Assembly (NCBI GenBank): GCA_963693085.1
Contig: OY856413.1
Location: 466,421,379 to 466,485,378, forward strand
Source: Alisma plantago-aquatica
Lineage: Eukaryota > Streptophyta > Magnoliopsida > Alismatales > Alismataceae
Direction: 5' to 3'
DNA: 64,000 bases
Positions 1 to 13,786 of the stretch are shown here, one piece after another. Below the pieces are notes generated by a model. It ran no database searches and had not been told where the DNA came from. It saw nothing but the letters and a program-made list of their open reading frames with translations. Position 1 is the stretch's first letter. Every line of letters begins with the position of its first letter. A program made the translations under genes and the position numbers.

Positions 1-430
1 CTCTATATTTTAGGAATATCGATATGATCAATTTTGGTTTGTCACCTTTATTTATTGCATACGATGTGAATAATATTGGCTTTATACATGTCCAATCCTA
101 AATCCACAAATCCCAATTACATATATGATATGTATTATTAATGCACTCGATACACGTCGCCCTTAAACGAGTTTTGTGGTGGATGTATAACGTGGTTATG
201 GCCAATAAACCCTATCTGTGTGTGGTTGTTTGTGGTTGCTTGCGTCTCGGTCTGCGCACTGATCTTCCTTCTCCTACTCCTGATGTAACTCGAAATAATT
301 CGAGATTCTTTCCTACCTTTGCTCCCCCCGAATGTAACTCGGGGTTTTTCCTTTTAAGTAATGTAAAATTAGGATATATTTTATTTCCTGTTATGTCGAA
401 GAATGGCAGACATCCAGACGACAGCTGAGA

Positions 431-620
431 CGATCGGTTCAAGGCGTGAACCCATCGGTTGACGTTCCAGATGATCTGTTCAAGGAGTGAACCGATCAGT
501 TGATGGCCGGTTCGAGGAGCAAGACGAGCGGGTGGCGGCCATGGAGAGATGCACGACGACCAGGCAAACCGATCGATTGGAGGAGCCAACCGATCGGCTG
601 GTGGCACCAGACGACCGGCC
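431..620 (+). repeat. Palindromic AACCGATCGGTT array in element A leader
   Basis: About eight variants of a 12-bp near-palindrome related to AACCGATCGGTT, spaced roughly 20-30 bp apart. Spacers such as CAAGGCGTG and CAAGGAGTG recur. The same motif array occurs in the LTR of this element (5722-6115) and at the equivalent place in B (55289-55500). See findings. Confidence 0.75.
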
Positions 621-850
621 AGAGAGAGAAGATCATTCATAGGATGAGTTGATCAACTCGGATGGCAAGGCACAGAGTTCATCTTGGACAGGTTGCATGT
701 GATGTAGACCTAGATGACCGTGATTCCTCTTGGCTCGAGGAATCACATTAGGATGGCCATAATCATCGCTTTTATCGTTTTGCATGTTTTCTGTGGGATA
801 TAGCATGTATATGATACGTACTATGTATTGTGGTGATTGGATATGTATAT

Positions 851-860
851 GTATATAAAA
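851..860 (+). promoter_or_regulatory. Possible internal TATA box, element A
   Basis: GTATATAAAA lies about 230 bp downstream of the leader palindrome array and about 550 bp upstream of the gag start codon. B keeps the same motif (reverse strand, near 55067). The array-then-TATA order matches the LTR promoter, but in AT-rich DNA a TATA match alone is weak. Confidence 0.3.
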
Positions 861-1413
861 ACCAAATCCCTCATTAAAATATTAAGTCTTATATGCCTTC
901 CATTAGCGGCATACATGAAAAGCTCGATCGACCAAGCGTAGGTTACGCCAAAGCGTGGTGCGCCGTCTATCTTGTAGAAGTGTGAAGGGTAGACATGTAG
1001 GTTCTCCCAAAGTAGGGTGCATGTTTACCGTGTCGGCTTTTGGGTTAGACTTAACTGGTGATTCTTAGAGCGTATAAGCCCAGAGGCAAGGAATGTTCAT
1101 GGCAAGGTGTTGTGCATGTTCATTCAATAAGAGTTGCATATGATACAATTAGCAAGAGTTGCCTACCTGAGAGATCTAAGTTGTGGGCGATCAGCCAAAG
1201 CTGACTCATGACTTGGAGGATTTCAGGATCTTGCCCACTAGAAGGTTGTACGCTGCAATCTTCCGAATTGATGGTGAGGGCTATCAATTTGAATTAAAAT
1301 AGTGGGAGCGATAATTAATTAAAGGCCTAATTTTATCGTCACCTTTCAAATCAATAAAACAAGTCAAAAGAGTTTTGTACTAAAATTGCATATATTACCT
1401 TTTGTTAAAATAA

Positions 1414-2170
1414 ATGGTTAATCAACAAATCACTTTATTTGTGATCGGTCTTTGAGACCAACAAATTAAATGGGAATTTTTCCACGACTGGTTAGGACAT
1501 TGAGAAGTGTTCTCAATCGTAGAGTAAAAGCTCTAAGTCCTAGTTATACCAGAACCAGATGAACTCGATCCCACCACATCAATGGCTGAAAGTATGCTTA
1601 TTCAAGCATACCGAGGATGACATTGATGAGGAGTGCTTGATGTTGTGTTCTTTGAACTATGAGTTGCAGAGACAACATGAGACATATGATGTCTCCCAGA
1701 CACTGTCCTAGTATGTCATGACATAAGGAGATCTAGTAAGGTATTCACACACTCAATGTGATTGGGTATGTGGAAAACCTGACTAAGAAGGATTCCCTGT
1801 AAGCCAAGAGTTGGCTATTGGTATGATATTGCAAATGTTGCGAGAATCATACAATTCATGATAAGCTACAACATGAACAACTTTGACAAGCGTTGACAGA
1901 GTTGTTGGACATGTTGAGGATAGTAGAGGCAAAGATGAAGAAAGACAAACCATAATCTTTGATGTGATCAAAGAAAAGGTAAGTCTTAAGGGCAAGGGCA
2001 AGGGCAAAGCAAAGAAGTGTTCTGATGCTAGCCAGAAGCCCAAGCTATCTTCAACCTCAAGGCACATGGGAAAGGGTGTAAAAGGAATTGTCCTCTCTAT
2101 CTGGAAGAACAAAAGAAGAAGGAGGCAACTGAAGCCTCTACTTAAAGGTGTCATGAAAGTAAACTTGTAA
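1414..2170 (+). pseudogene. gag: Decayed Copia gag, element A
   Basis: Matches the better preserved gag of B (53717 down to 52860). The start codon at 1414, a Phe-His-Asp-Trp block near 1480 and the Lys/Gly-rich basic segment near 1975-2020 align with B's reading. Several stops and frame changes break it. The CCHC zinc knuckle seen in B is lost here through a small deletion near 2060, although the downstream Cys-Pro-Leu-Tyr-Leu-Glu-Glu-Gln segment survives at DNA level. Gag would form the virus-like particle and bind element RNA; this copy cannot. Confidence 0.7.
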
Positions 2171-2229
2171 CACTTTTTGAGGTATATGATACCGAGATGT
2201 AAAGTGTAAAGCACTCATAATTGGGGCAA

Positions 2230-4500
2230 GTGTTGCCACCATAGATAGGAGTACTTTAGTTTATTTTCAGCCTATAAGGCATGTAACACAGTTATGAACT
2301 ATTATTTCTTTTTGCCAATAGATAGAAACACTTTATTTTTGCATATTGTATGACAATGATGGCAATTAATAAAGTTGAGTTTTCAATCTTAAAGATATGT
2401 TCTTTGTGGCAATGCCTTATTTATCTTGTGGTATTTGATATGCATAAGAAAAAATGATACCTAGAAGTTATAGATAACTCAAACAATCAAATTAGCATCA
2501 ATCATAAGAAATTCATTTCTAGTTTCCATATGATGGATAAATCTAGACTCTTTTGGTTAGAGAACCAGTAAGAGACATGAATATCTTAGACATGATTAAT
2601 CAATCTTCACTAAAGGTAGTGGGAGAATGATTATCCTATAAGGTATAATACATGTGATGTATTTACATACCTATTGGAACAATACTTCAAATGGTGTTTA
2701 GAGAAATACCAATATGAATATCTTGAAGTGTTCAAGATTATCATAGATGAAGTACAAATTTGGTAAAGTGTTAATTCTTGATGAGATCAATGAATGAAAT
2801 ACTTAAACCAAATGTTTGAGATCCTTATGAGTGATTATGATAATGTATCATAGTGAACTCATGATTAAGGCATGGTGATGTCTAAATCAAGAAGGAATCA
2901 TACTCTAAGGAGTTAGAGAATGATTATCAAATAATTGAATTCTTCTTAATAAAAGAACACCCCACACTAATAAAAGAAATTAAGAATCATAAGGGTTGTG
3001 AGTTCTTATATCTTTAACAGATACACCTCAATTATCTATGTGATAAGTTGTTCATGTGATGAGTCAACTACCTAGATGAATATGAGGAACCAAATTTTGA
3101 GTTATGGTTTATGACCATTACATCCTAAATGACATCCATGTGAACCATAAGGTATGACCTTGATGGTAGCACCCATTGGATGAAATCCATAAGTGAAAAT
3201 GAGTCTTAAGTGTTAAGACACATGGATAACATTTTGAGAAGGATGATGCTTGTTGATTAAAACTTAATGACTAAGACATTTGGCGTATGGATACTAAAAC
3301 CGCATTCCTATGAGGAATAAAACAAGGATGTGTACATGACACAACCTATAAGGTTTATGAATCCACTAATGCAAATGAAGTCTATAAGTTACAATGAACT
3401 AATCAATGTGATTGATTGAGTACAAGCAACTCAGAATTGGATCTTTACTTTGATGATATGGTCAAAGGGTTTGACTTATATGTCAAAGATAAAGAAGGGA
3501 TCTGTGATTTAGTGGGAGCGTGTTCACATTCCACATGTTGATGTGAAATGGAAATGTTCCAGAATGGAAATCCAAAAGTGAAAATTATATTTAAGGAAGA
3601 TAGAGATGTTTCCTATGTGATAGGAATAGAGATCTATAGAGATAGTTCTCGAAAACCTCTTGACCTGAAAAGAGAAAGCATACATTGGAAATTTGTACTG
3701 AAGGGTTCAGTACACACAGATTCAGTGGGAGAAAACTTGTCCATGTTACATGGAGTTAGTATCCCAAGGGCCAAGTGTCCAATTCTTATGAAGAATGGGA
3801 ACACTAAGAATAGATATGGATCTATCATGTATGTAATCATCCCATTATCTTGCATGTATGGACATGGCAAGAATAAAATGCATTCATCATCTTGTATGTA
3901 CAACATGACAATATGATGTGCTCATCCTGATAACTCGTATGTGGGACATGACAAGTGGATGTCTGTCTGCTTCCAGTAAGGGTTACTGGAATACCATAAG
4001 AACTTGATAAGTACTTGATAAGTACTAGTTCTATGGAGATAAGGAAGAGTTCGATGTAAAGAGTTACATTGATGCGAACTTCTGAAAGGACAGAAAATTA
4101 ATCGCAAAATATATATAGGATATATAAAAGTGAAAGTTTGTTGATAATTGTAAATGTTCCAATAAAGCCATTTAAAAGGAAATGCCGATTATCTATGCGT
4201 TAGAGAACTGCAGTGGATACTATATGGATCTGGAAGTTCATGAGATGAACTTATAGATATTCCGCTCATTGATGACAAGTCTGGAATCCTTGATCAAGCA
4301 ATGTGGCTAAATGTTAGCAAAGGAATACTAGATCACATATTACGGCAACTCCATCTCATACGTGTGACGTACAGCGAAGAGATGAGAGACATGCAATTTA
4401 TACTGACTTTGGCAAGGTGTTTCCATTACTCACTATATTAGCACTAGAGCATAGTAACATGTGGGACATGTTTGAAGGTCACTATGAATATGATTCAATG
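2230..4500 (+). pseudogene. pol: Decayed Copia pol (IN, RT and RNase H remnants), element A
   Basis: The best-preserved part is an open stretch at 3548-3916. It reads as the end of a Copia reverse transcriptase: a Ser-Tyr-Val-Ile-Gly-Ile-Glu-Ile-Tyr-Arg-Asp block (usually SYILGIEIYRD), then a Tyr-Gly-Ser-Ile-Met-Tyr block (usually GSLMYA). From 3920 to 4400, fragments correspond to the CTRPD, YTDASF and RNase H region, with stops. An Glu-Val-Phe-Lys block near 2725 fits integrase. Gag end to RT thumb is only about 1.4 kb, far less than in a full Copia pol, so large parts of protease, integrase and RT are deleted. B shows the same compressed layout. Confidence 0.6.
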
Positions 4501-4516
4501 GTGATTGGCTCATAGT

Positions 4517-4529
4517 GCAAGTGGTTGTC
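4517..4529 (+). other. Polypurine tract of element A (degenerate)
   Basis: GCAAGTGGTTGTC sits directly before the LTR start TGTTGG. B has the purine-rich form AAGTGGGAGTC at the same place (50508-50520, reverse). A polypurine tract primes plus-strand DNA synthesis; A's has mutated. Confidence 0.7.
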
Positions 4530-5721
4530 TGTTGGTATGTATGCCCTGAGAGCCAATCATGGGATGATTGGTGGGATACATTAAGATTGATTTGATAAAC
4601 ATCAAAGGCAAGCTTCCAATTCTTTCTAGTTCAGTCGTATGAGATAGTGATAGAACAGATTGAATGTCTAGAGAATGACAGTACTCAATGACCTATGCTT
4701 TCAGGTTGAGGACCTGAACGATGAGATCATACGGATGCTAAGAGTTTGTACATTCTTGTTATGTCCCTAGTCGGATGTCATTGTGGAAGGTAGATAGACA
4801 GCAATGACACACAAGACTAGATTGTGGTGTTGGTTGATGACAGAATCTCATTAGTCATGATATAGAGATATCAAACCAAACACATAGGTACTTGTTAGAG
4901 AACAATTGTACCAGACAGACCCACCGTGAGTTTGACACATGGAACCATGACATGGTAGTCACAGTCAGTACTCATAGTGATGGTGGTGAGTGTGATTCTT
5001 AGACCTGAAATCACTACACTCAACACATGTCGTTGGGCACACTTTGACATCATCAAATGCAGTCCTGAAACATGGGTTGTTATAAAGGTGATGATTGGGT
5101 GGCTTTGACACATGGGGCTTTTGATGGGTGAGTGATAGATATGGGATTTGTCCCTCCTTAGGGAGTTTGATATCCAAGGCCACTTGATGAGTAGGATTGA
5201 GATAGGCGTGCGCACGCATGTGTGAATCAATATATGATATTGATGCCATACATATCTCGTTCAATCTACTCTGAGATCAAGAAAGTGAATGAACGTTGAC
5301 AGGATGATTGTTCCATGCCTCGAGTTCATTCGGGATATCAGTGACAGAGGAATTATACATTCATTGTAACACCATTCACGGATTGTAGGATTGAAAGTTG
5401 TTCTCCAACTTTCTACTTTCACTTGAGTAGCACTGATGTGTGACTAGGCACCTCTCTTTGCTTGTGAAGTCATAAGTGTTATGGACTTTCACTGCCAATG
5501 TGAAATGGACCTGCAGGGTCACACACATAGGATTTAACCTGGAAGAGGAGTTTTGTCCACAAGCAATGTTTAGATTGATTACTAAAGGAGTTTAGTAGTT
5601 CAATTAAACACTGAGTTGATTGATAGTTCATTATCATACTGTTCAAGGTGTTGGACATGTTGATTGGAGTATCGGATTGATTGAAATCGCAATTGACTGA
5701 TTATGCACAACCTACACTCCC

Positions 5722-6115
5722 AACCGATCGGTTCAAGTGTTGAACTGGTCGGTTGAGGTTGCTGAACCGGTCGGCTCAAGTGTTGAGTCAATCGGCTCAT
5801 GGTCAGAGTGAAACGATCGGTTCAAGTGTTGAAACGATCGGTTCAACTAGTGGAACCGAGCAAGTTGGGAAAGTCAGGTCGGTGAGAATTTTCCTTGCGT
5901 TTCACTTGCCCAATTTGATTGGAACAAGGATAGGTATTCGATACCAATTAGAAATAAAAGAAGGAAAGTCAATCGAGGACTGATCAGGACCACAAACCGA
6001 CCGGTTCAGAAGTGAACCGATCGGCTCATGGGTCCCAACCGATCGGTTGGTGTTCCAACCGACTGGTTCAGGTCCCCAACCGACCGGTTCACTTGTGAAC
6101 CGATTGGTTCAGGTT
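5722..6115 (+). repeat. AACCGATCGGTT-type palindrome array in LTR of A
   Basis: Two clusters (5722-5855 and 5992-6115) of 12-bp palindrome variants such as AACCGATCGGTT, AACTGGTCGGTT and AAACGATCGGTT. They are separated mostly by 9-10 bp spacers (CAAGTGTTG recurs), giving a period near 21 bp. The array ends about 95 bp before the LTR TATA box. Confidence 0.85.
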
Positions 6116-6210
6116 GCGAGTTAGTTGCTTTTGTGGAAAATCTCTAACCCTTCTACTCCTGCTTTTAGTCCCATATTTCCGAGGACAGAGAACCCTGTCC
6201 CATGACCTGC

Positions 6211-6220
6211 CTATATATAG
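6211..6220 (+). promoter_or_regulatory. LTR TATA box, element A
   Basis: CTATATATAG with a C/G-rich context, preceded by the palindrome array and followed by a leader rich in GAGAG and GGAGG. It is conserved in B at 44384-44393 on the other strand. Likely the U3 core promoter. Confidence 0.65.
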
Positions 6221-6780
6221 GGGTATTGGGGGCTTCTCAAAGTACAACTCAGTGCAACCAGTTGCTCTGCAAAGTTGTCGTTCTCTCTGGTTTTGGTAAC
6301 CGAGAGAGAGCCCGAGCAAGTGCTTCCCGCAAAGGGAGGTGCAGCAAGGGAAGGACAACTGCAGTTGCAACTGGCAGTAGGAGAGTGTGTTGGCGACTAG
6401 TACGTCAACAGGAGGGTGCGACTCCTTCCACTTCCTTGTGGGACAAGGAGTGTGGAGTTCTAGGTGGTCCGTGTGGACTACTACAGAAGCGGGAGGTAAC
6501 TGCCGCTCAGGAGGAGAACTGTCATCCGACAGTCCGGTAGGAGGAGGAGTTGTCAGTCCCGGTGCGACCAGGAGTTGCACAGACGCCGTCCAAGACCAGA
6601 GTTGAAGACCGCGCAAGGCGCGAGGTATTGTCGCCGAGCAAGCCTCGGGACAAGGTATGATTCCACAAGCCATCCTTTCCTATTATATAGATATTTACGT
6701 GTTTCCTCGTGTTGGGTTTGGGGGAGAAATTTTTTTTGTTTCCGCTGCCTTCTCTGCCTCCCCTAAAACCCAACAGACAA

Positions 6781-9440
6781 TACAATAATCCTTGTGCTAA
6801 TAATGAATTTGTTTTGGGGCCCATCCCAAACCTAGCAGTTGGATGTGAAAGTTTAGGAAAGATACGCATGTATGTGAATTACTGAATCTGTGTTACACAA
6901 GATGCCAATTTACATGAACTACATACAACACTATGCATAAGATGGTTCTAGAAATACTGGATGCGGAACTTGAAATTATATTTGGCATCATATTTTTTTC
7001 CTGTCATAAAATCTTACTTCTTCCCTTGCACAAATCAGACCATCATCTATTGTCATTCCAAAATACAAATAGAAGGTCAATAATATTTTTTCTTAAACCT
7101 ACATATATGTGCATGTAATTAATGCTACATAGCTATACGATCATTTATATTCAACCCACTAATAGGAAGAAGTTTGATTAACAATTAGTTAAATCCATCC
7201 AATATGTAGTTAGACATAGATTGGACCAACTAATACACATAAAACTTAAAGCTCAAACACTCAAATAGACAATTAAAACCCCATCATTCAATTTAAACCT
7301 CAAAGCTCAAACACAAAAATAGAATATGCAATTCAATTGACACACACATCATTCAATTGAAAGAACGTGTGATAGATGAACTAGTTTGAATTTTTTTCTT
7401 GATAGATGAAAAATACTTTAATATATATATATATATATATTTTATATTAGTTAAAAGTTCCATCTGAACTAGAAATGTATTAGGCCGTGCTAGCTTTCTA
7501 GGACAAACGTTCTTCAATTCCTACTCCTACCTACACACCCAATAGTCTACCAAAAACCTCTTTCCTACCAAAAACCATCTCATTTTAACCCTAGAACACT
7601 TTCACCACATTGTGAATTAGGGTACCACTTTAATCACATTGTGAATTAGACCTCATTTTTTTCAGGTCACATAGATTATCTCTAGCTTGACACACCAGCT
7701 ATTTCAATGTAGTACACTATTTAACCTAACTACGAACCCACTCCTACAGTGCCAATATAGAGGATTAAACGATATGATCTAGCTTTGGACAATAAACCTC
7801 ACACTGGTTAGCCAACCCTTACAATTGTTATTGATTATTTTGATAATGGCTTCTTCAAATATTAATCTTGCTCTCAGAGTAATTAACAATCTAACAACAC
7901 ATAGTTATGGTGATGAAGCACAAATAAGGCAGATCAATGATATTACATATTCAACATTTGAAGACAAGAAATTTATATTAAATTGAAAATAAACATGCAC
8001 TAAGTCAGCATATGCCTTAATTATCACACAATTTTGTAATGAAAACATGTGCGTAAAAATATTGATCATCCTCAACAAATAGTGCTTTAGATTTGGTTCA
8101 AATAAAAACATACATATGTGAATATATCATTCTAACCATCTATGAATCAACAGACGCAAAGTAGTCATCTCCACCCATAGAACAACCAACTACTATCCAA
8201 GCAACCAATTATGAAAAAAAACATCAAAATTAGTCCACTAAACAAATAACTAAGTCAACACAGAGAGATATCATGGGAAGTCCTAAATATGTTGAGTGTA
8301 TCACAAGATCTCCCCATCTATACTATCTATTGAAAATGTCATCTAATAGGATGCAGTTCCCTAAATATTTGTAAAATAAAGGAATAAATCTTTATATGTG
8401 GCCTACCATTTAGAGGAGAGGGTGGGTTAGTGAATGGGTGGCATGGAATAAAATATCTTTAAGCTAAACTATGCTACCGCATATATGTGGCCTACCACTG
8501 GAACCTAGTCCAATAATAACTGTGTGCATGGTGTGTTTTAGTCTAAAAGGTAAAATGAATACGGAGTTGAGTTGTTTATCATGTTACTAGCTAAACTGTG
8601 CTACCGCATAAATATTGACCCTTTCACTTAGAACACATGACGAAATAAAAGGTTGTAATCTTAATTTATATTATAGGACATTTTTAAATCACTTCTTTAA
8701 AATATGAAATGTGATAGATCTCCATTAGGTCTCAAACAAAATCGAGAATGCTCAGTTGCAGCCCATGACACATTTCATATTTCAATCCAGACAAACATAC
8801 GAGGTAGTTTTCAGATGTCAATTTGCAGTGGATGATATGAAATGCTTCAGATGTCATTTTTTCAGTAGATGATATGAGGTATTTCACTTGAGATGAAGGA
8901 AGCATTTCTTCATATTTCAGTCGAGATGAAGGAAGAATTTTTCAGTAGATGATATGAGGTATTTCACTTGAGATGTCATTAGGCACACACCCATGATGCA
9001 TTTTCTAGTACAAACACAACAACACAAAATCGAAAGAACAAAAATCCTTAGTACAAAACATTACTGATCTATAGTTGCAGTATATCATGATGTCGTTAGT
9101 AGGCCAATTTTTATTGAATATTTTTGTTATAAGGTATTCACAAAAATTAGGGGCACAACACCATCAAAGATTCGACACACATATAGGGATGATGGCCACA
9201 ACACCATCAAAGATCAACAATCATCTAAACATGTAGTCATACAACCAATTATCTAGAAGGTGAGTCACTTTATTCTTGTAACATGTTTTGAGAACTATGT
9301 TAGACTGTCGCGAAGAAGAGGGGCATACCTTACTAATCGAGAACAAGAGTGATGAAGGTCAGATTTTGGTTCCATAGTAGAAAACATTACTGATCTATTT
9401 TTCCATATTACATGTCAGCGGATCAAAATTTGAATTCAAT
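6781..9440. other. AT-rich DNA, no identifiable feature
   Basis: Only short, non-conserved open frames and a (TA)n run at about 7424-7440. I recognise no protein, LTR or terminal repeat. It may be old, decayed repeat or true intergenic DNA. Confidence 0.5.
8861..8975. repeat. Local direct duplication, period 80 bp
   Basis: A 35-bp block starting TTCAGTAGATGATATGAGG occurs at 8861-8895 and again at 8941-8975. Partial copies lie just upstream (near 8828) and between them. Confidence 0.75.
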
Positions 9441-10958
9441 ACAGATGATGGTCGAGATTAGGGGCACTCATTTACATGTTTGCTTATCCTACACCAAACG
9501 GAATTCAACAAAAGTTCAATTGGGAGAATGGAATACATGGAAGGGAGATTGAGAACAATCACGAACCAACCAGCACAGGGATGACCAGTAGTTATGAACT
9601 GCACAGATAAGTAGTACGGATCAGCAGTAGGGATTAGCATAGGGAAAATTATTGCGTCCGGATAAACTGACGGATTCAGTATAAAAATGAAGACATTATT
9701 TAATATCACCAACCTTTTCAGAATTGGTCGACAACGACCAGCAACTGCGGAATTTCCAGGATGAGCAGCATCGCCAGAACACCAGGGATGACCACAACCT
9801 TCGGAATACCAGGGACGAGCACCAGCTTTGGAGAACAAGTGCTCCAAGATGCATAGGTGGATGTGAAGGAGCTCGATGCACAACGCAATGAATATGAAGC
9901 AACACGGACATTGCTTGCCCTGGTTAGGGTTCGACCTGTGCGTCGACAAGATGGGACGATGACTACTCAAGCTGAGTCAGGTAGACGGTGACAATAGACA
10001 ATGGTCAGAAAGACACGGCATGGGTACCTTGCTTTTCCAGGATGTAGTCACCCTAGTAGGCTGGCAGTCACAGATGGCCACATTGAATCACCACGCGTTC
10101 GCCCCTCCCGATGTATGCTGCCCTCCATCCGTGAGCTACTCGAGGTAGCAGATCTCGCTTTAACTTACAGACCAACAGTGAGCTGGTAGCAGGTAGAGGG
10201 AGATGGGAGACTGTAGCGAAGAAGAGGGGCGACATGGAGAGGGCGAGAGGGAGAGGGAGGGGCGCGAGGGAGTCGGTGGTCGGGGGCTCTTAACCCGGAC
10301 TGGGATTCCAAATCCCGCCTCTACCGGACTGGGTTGGTCCGGATTAGGGGATTCCGTTATCCCAAAACGGGGGTCGATTGGGGTTGCGAACCAAATACAA
10401 ATTTTGTCCAATCCGGACCGCGTTACTTATGTTGAAATGGCACTAGAAGATAGGCCAAAATCCGGATCGCATCCGGAACCAAAGATGGGTTAAATGTTGG
10501 CAAGGTATACCTAACTACTACGAAGCCACCATAAAGATTGATCTTGTTGTCTAGAGAAACACCACCAAATCCAAGGCGGTGGTGATGGCTTCCACGGAAA
10601 GAGTGGAAGTCCAGATCTGACGTACATAGAAGATGATGCCTGGAGCTGAAGCAGGATCCAGAATAAACTCGACGTATCTTTTCGTGTATCGGTTTGTCTC
10701 TCCTTTTTAACTCTCATGGATAGGTGTCAGTTACGGCCGAAGACCAAGTCCTTATATATAATAAATTATATTGTCTCTCATTCTATCACGGGGACACACG
10801 ACTTTCTATCACGCAGATACAAGAATGTTATAGGAATCCACCTCAACTTTTTTGAATATGTACTTACATAAAAATACTAATAAATATAGTATTTTATTTT
10901 GGGTCGTACCATAAGTTGTGTTAACGTGCACTACTTTTGAAAGAGTTTAATAGTGGTC
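9441..10958. other. GC-richer patch of unknown origin
   Basis: Much richer in G and C than its surroundings, especially 9700-10500. It has overlapping open frames on both strands (for example 9458-9970 minus, and a Pro/Ser-rich frame 10160-10411 minus), none of which resembles a family I know. The overlap and low complexity argue against real coding. A 15-bp direct repeat (ACTCAAGCTGAGTCA) sits at 9965-9979 and 10959-10973. Repeats of CCGGA and CGGAC near 10290-10480 could be subterminal repeats of a DNA transposon or a promoter/5' UTR remnant. Confidence 0.35.
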
Positions 10959-10973
10959 ACTCAAGCTGAGTCA

Positions 10974-12954
10974 CATAGTAGTCAAGAAGTCTTTGTTAGT
11001 ATCAGCACTAGACCCTCTAACTTAGTTTGATGATGTCGTCTAACATGGTTTATCTCAACCCTACTTTGTAACATAAAGGAGACAGGTGAACAAGCAAGAC
11101 AAGTGTGCATTATATCTTCTAGTACGGATCTATTCTTGGATATTCAATGTTACATCAATGTTACATGTTAGTCAAATAGGACAGCTCATCTAGTTTTATC
11201 TTTATGTGATTTAATTAGTATATTAATATGCACAATGAATCAAAATGTTGTAATAGAGATTTAAAAAAGAACGGGATGCGGCAATGCTACCAAGAAACGC
11301 ATTGTGAGAGCAGATGTAATGAATTCAGCAGCCTCAGATAATAGGAAAATGCGTCACCCAAAGGTGATCCTGTAGTAGTAAGCAGTTCCTTGTTTAAATC
11401 AACATCTTTACTTTTATATTTTATATTCTCCCTATAGTGTTTTTCCTGCTCCCCGGAGTGGCATGATTAGGATTTGCGGATAGCTAGATGTTCGATATTT
11501 ACTTTTTTATTTGTCTTGGTACTACATTTGAGCGCAAACTTATGGAAATACGATACACTATTGACAATATCTATTTTAAGTAAGCGTCATTGTTCTTTTG
11601 TATGCAAATGCATCACGCATAATTGTACAAGATTCTTTCTCACATTTTACATCTTCTTTTCGTTTGAGTTTCTTTCACACGAATTAGTAACATCGTGATT
11701 TACACTTACTCATTGTATTCACACACCATACTAAAGGGTTAGAAAACTAAGAACACAAAGAGAATTATATCTAGGACGTGATGAAGAGTGTTATTTTGAT
11801 GAAGTTACCTCAGTCTTAGTGGAGAATTAGTAGCAAGTATTATGATACATATAGTGAAGATAGCATGGAGTTAATGAGGATGATGTACCCCCTGAAGTTG
11901 TAACCAGCAAGGAAGAGAATAATTCAGATCACGTGCATAGATAGAATAAAGTGTGAAGTCCATGATAAAATTGATGATGGACAGAGTATGCATAATCATG
12001 ATTCTATTTTAAAACATGATGATGTTAAAGTAGATTATTGTGAAGTGATACGATATGTGAAAATCATTGTTGAGATTTATTTAGTGAATAACTTACTAAA
12101 AAGCCACAACATTGTTCAAGAGTGAGAAACCACTGATCATAACATGTATCTCAAAGGATAGAACAAGAAAAATACACATACAAATATACATAATGTTTTT
12201 ATTCAAATGCATAAGACATATTTATAAAGTGAGGCTGAATGCAGCCTAAGTATGATATGATTAGTAATGTTTTTGTATAATGTTGACTCTAATAATAGAA
12301 TATGAAAATGTACATATTTATGAATATGTATAGCTTTGTGCAAATATTCCCTCCTACAACCAATCTCATAAGTTGTTTGACTCGTTGGCATCAATACATT
12401 ATATTTCATGGCTATCATGATGTAGGGGATATCTAACATGGAAAAAGAGTTGAAGAAAGAAGTTCATACTTACTATCCAATTGAATCAATTTCAGTTTTT
12501 GTTTGGTTGAATATCATTTAAATAGCAACTTTGATTGTGATATTAGACTGGTTTTTTATTTGACATGAAACAACCTAATGTATGTCCTTGTGTTATAGAA
12601 ACTTTGAAATATTTATAAAAGATCTTTTAGTTCATATAAAAAACATCCATTTTTTGTTGGTATCATTTGTATGCTATGGGTGATACAAAGATGAGTAATT
12701 TCAAGGTAGGTGTCTCATTTGGGGTACACCTCAAATGTGTTTTGTATGATCTGAAGTGATGTGTGTATCTTTCTATCAGTCACTAATAATGTCTCAATAG
12801 CTAGCTATAATGCTATATAGAGTTCATACACAAGGACGTTAAAAAGGATATGATGTACTTCTAAGATTGGTGACAAACTATTGCATACCAGCAGGCTTAA
12901 TAAGTTTCTATATGTTTGACATCGTGTCAGAAAACAATTCTATGATGGTAGTTG
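10974..12954. other. AT-rich DNA, no supported gene
   Basis: Short frames only. At about 11877-11940 one frame reads as an acidic stretch (Asn-Glu-Asp-Asp-Val-Pro-Pro-Glu) before a stop. That could be a decayed exon, but nothing around it supports a gene. Confidence 0.45.
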
Positions 12955-13011
12955 TGGTGTGTGTGTGTGTGTGTGTGTACACACACACAGATATATATAT
13001 ATATATATATA
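12955..13011. repeat. (GT)n-(AC)n-(AT)n compound microsatellite
   Basis: About 24 bp of GT, 11 bp of AC and 20 bp of AT repeats, ending at the first base pairs of element M1. Confidence 0.95.

Positions 13012-13786
<775 letters not shown>

Larger units (their letters stand above)
4530..6775 (+). repeat. 3' LTR of Copia element A (2246 bp)
   Basis: Starts TGTTGG and ends CCAACA, a perfect 6-bp inverted terminal repeat. The 5' boundary is set by the polypurine tract, the 3' boundary by the match with B. The corresponding LTR of B (43827-50507) is 2247 bp once its nested solo LTR and one copy of that LTR's TSD are removed, an independent check on both borders. It holds a palindrome array, then a TATA box, then a GC-richer leader. 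Confidence 0.88.
1..6780 (+). mobile_element. Copia LTR retrotransposon A, 5' end outside window
   Basis: Plus-strand Ty1/Copia element, sister of element B (43827-56397). Base 1 matches B about 26 bp inside B's primer-binding site, so A's 5' LTR should lie just left of the window. Order seen: leader with a palindrome array, decayed gag (from 1414), decayed pol (to about 4500), degenerate polypurine tract, 3' LTR 4530-6775, then GACAA (6776-6780), which would be the right target-site duplication. The gag and RT types and the LTR start TGTTGGTATGTATGCCC suggest the Tork/TAR/Angela side of plant Copia; this lineage call is inference. No intact protein remains, so A cannot move by itself. Confidence 0.85.

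Noticed and set aside
4895..5264. Minus-strand frames also seen on the plus strand of B's LTR (45339-45708)
   Set aside because: Conserved because both are LTR copies; two overlapping frames, His-rich by composition, no recognised domain.
9458..9970. 170-aa minus-strand frame in the GC-rich patch
   Set aside because: No recognised family, overlapped by another frame (9696-9911), and the protein text looks random.
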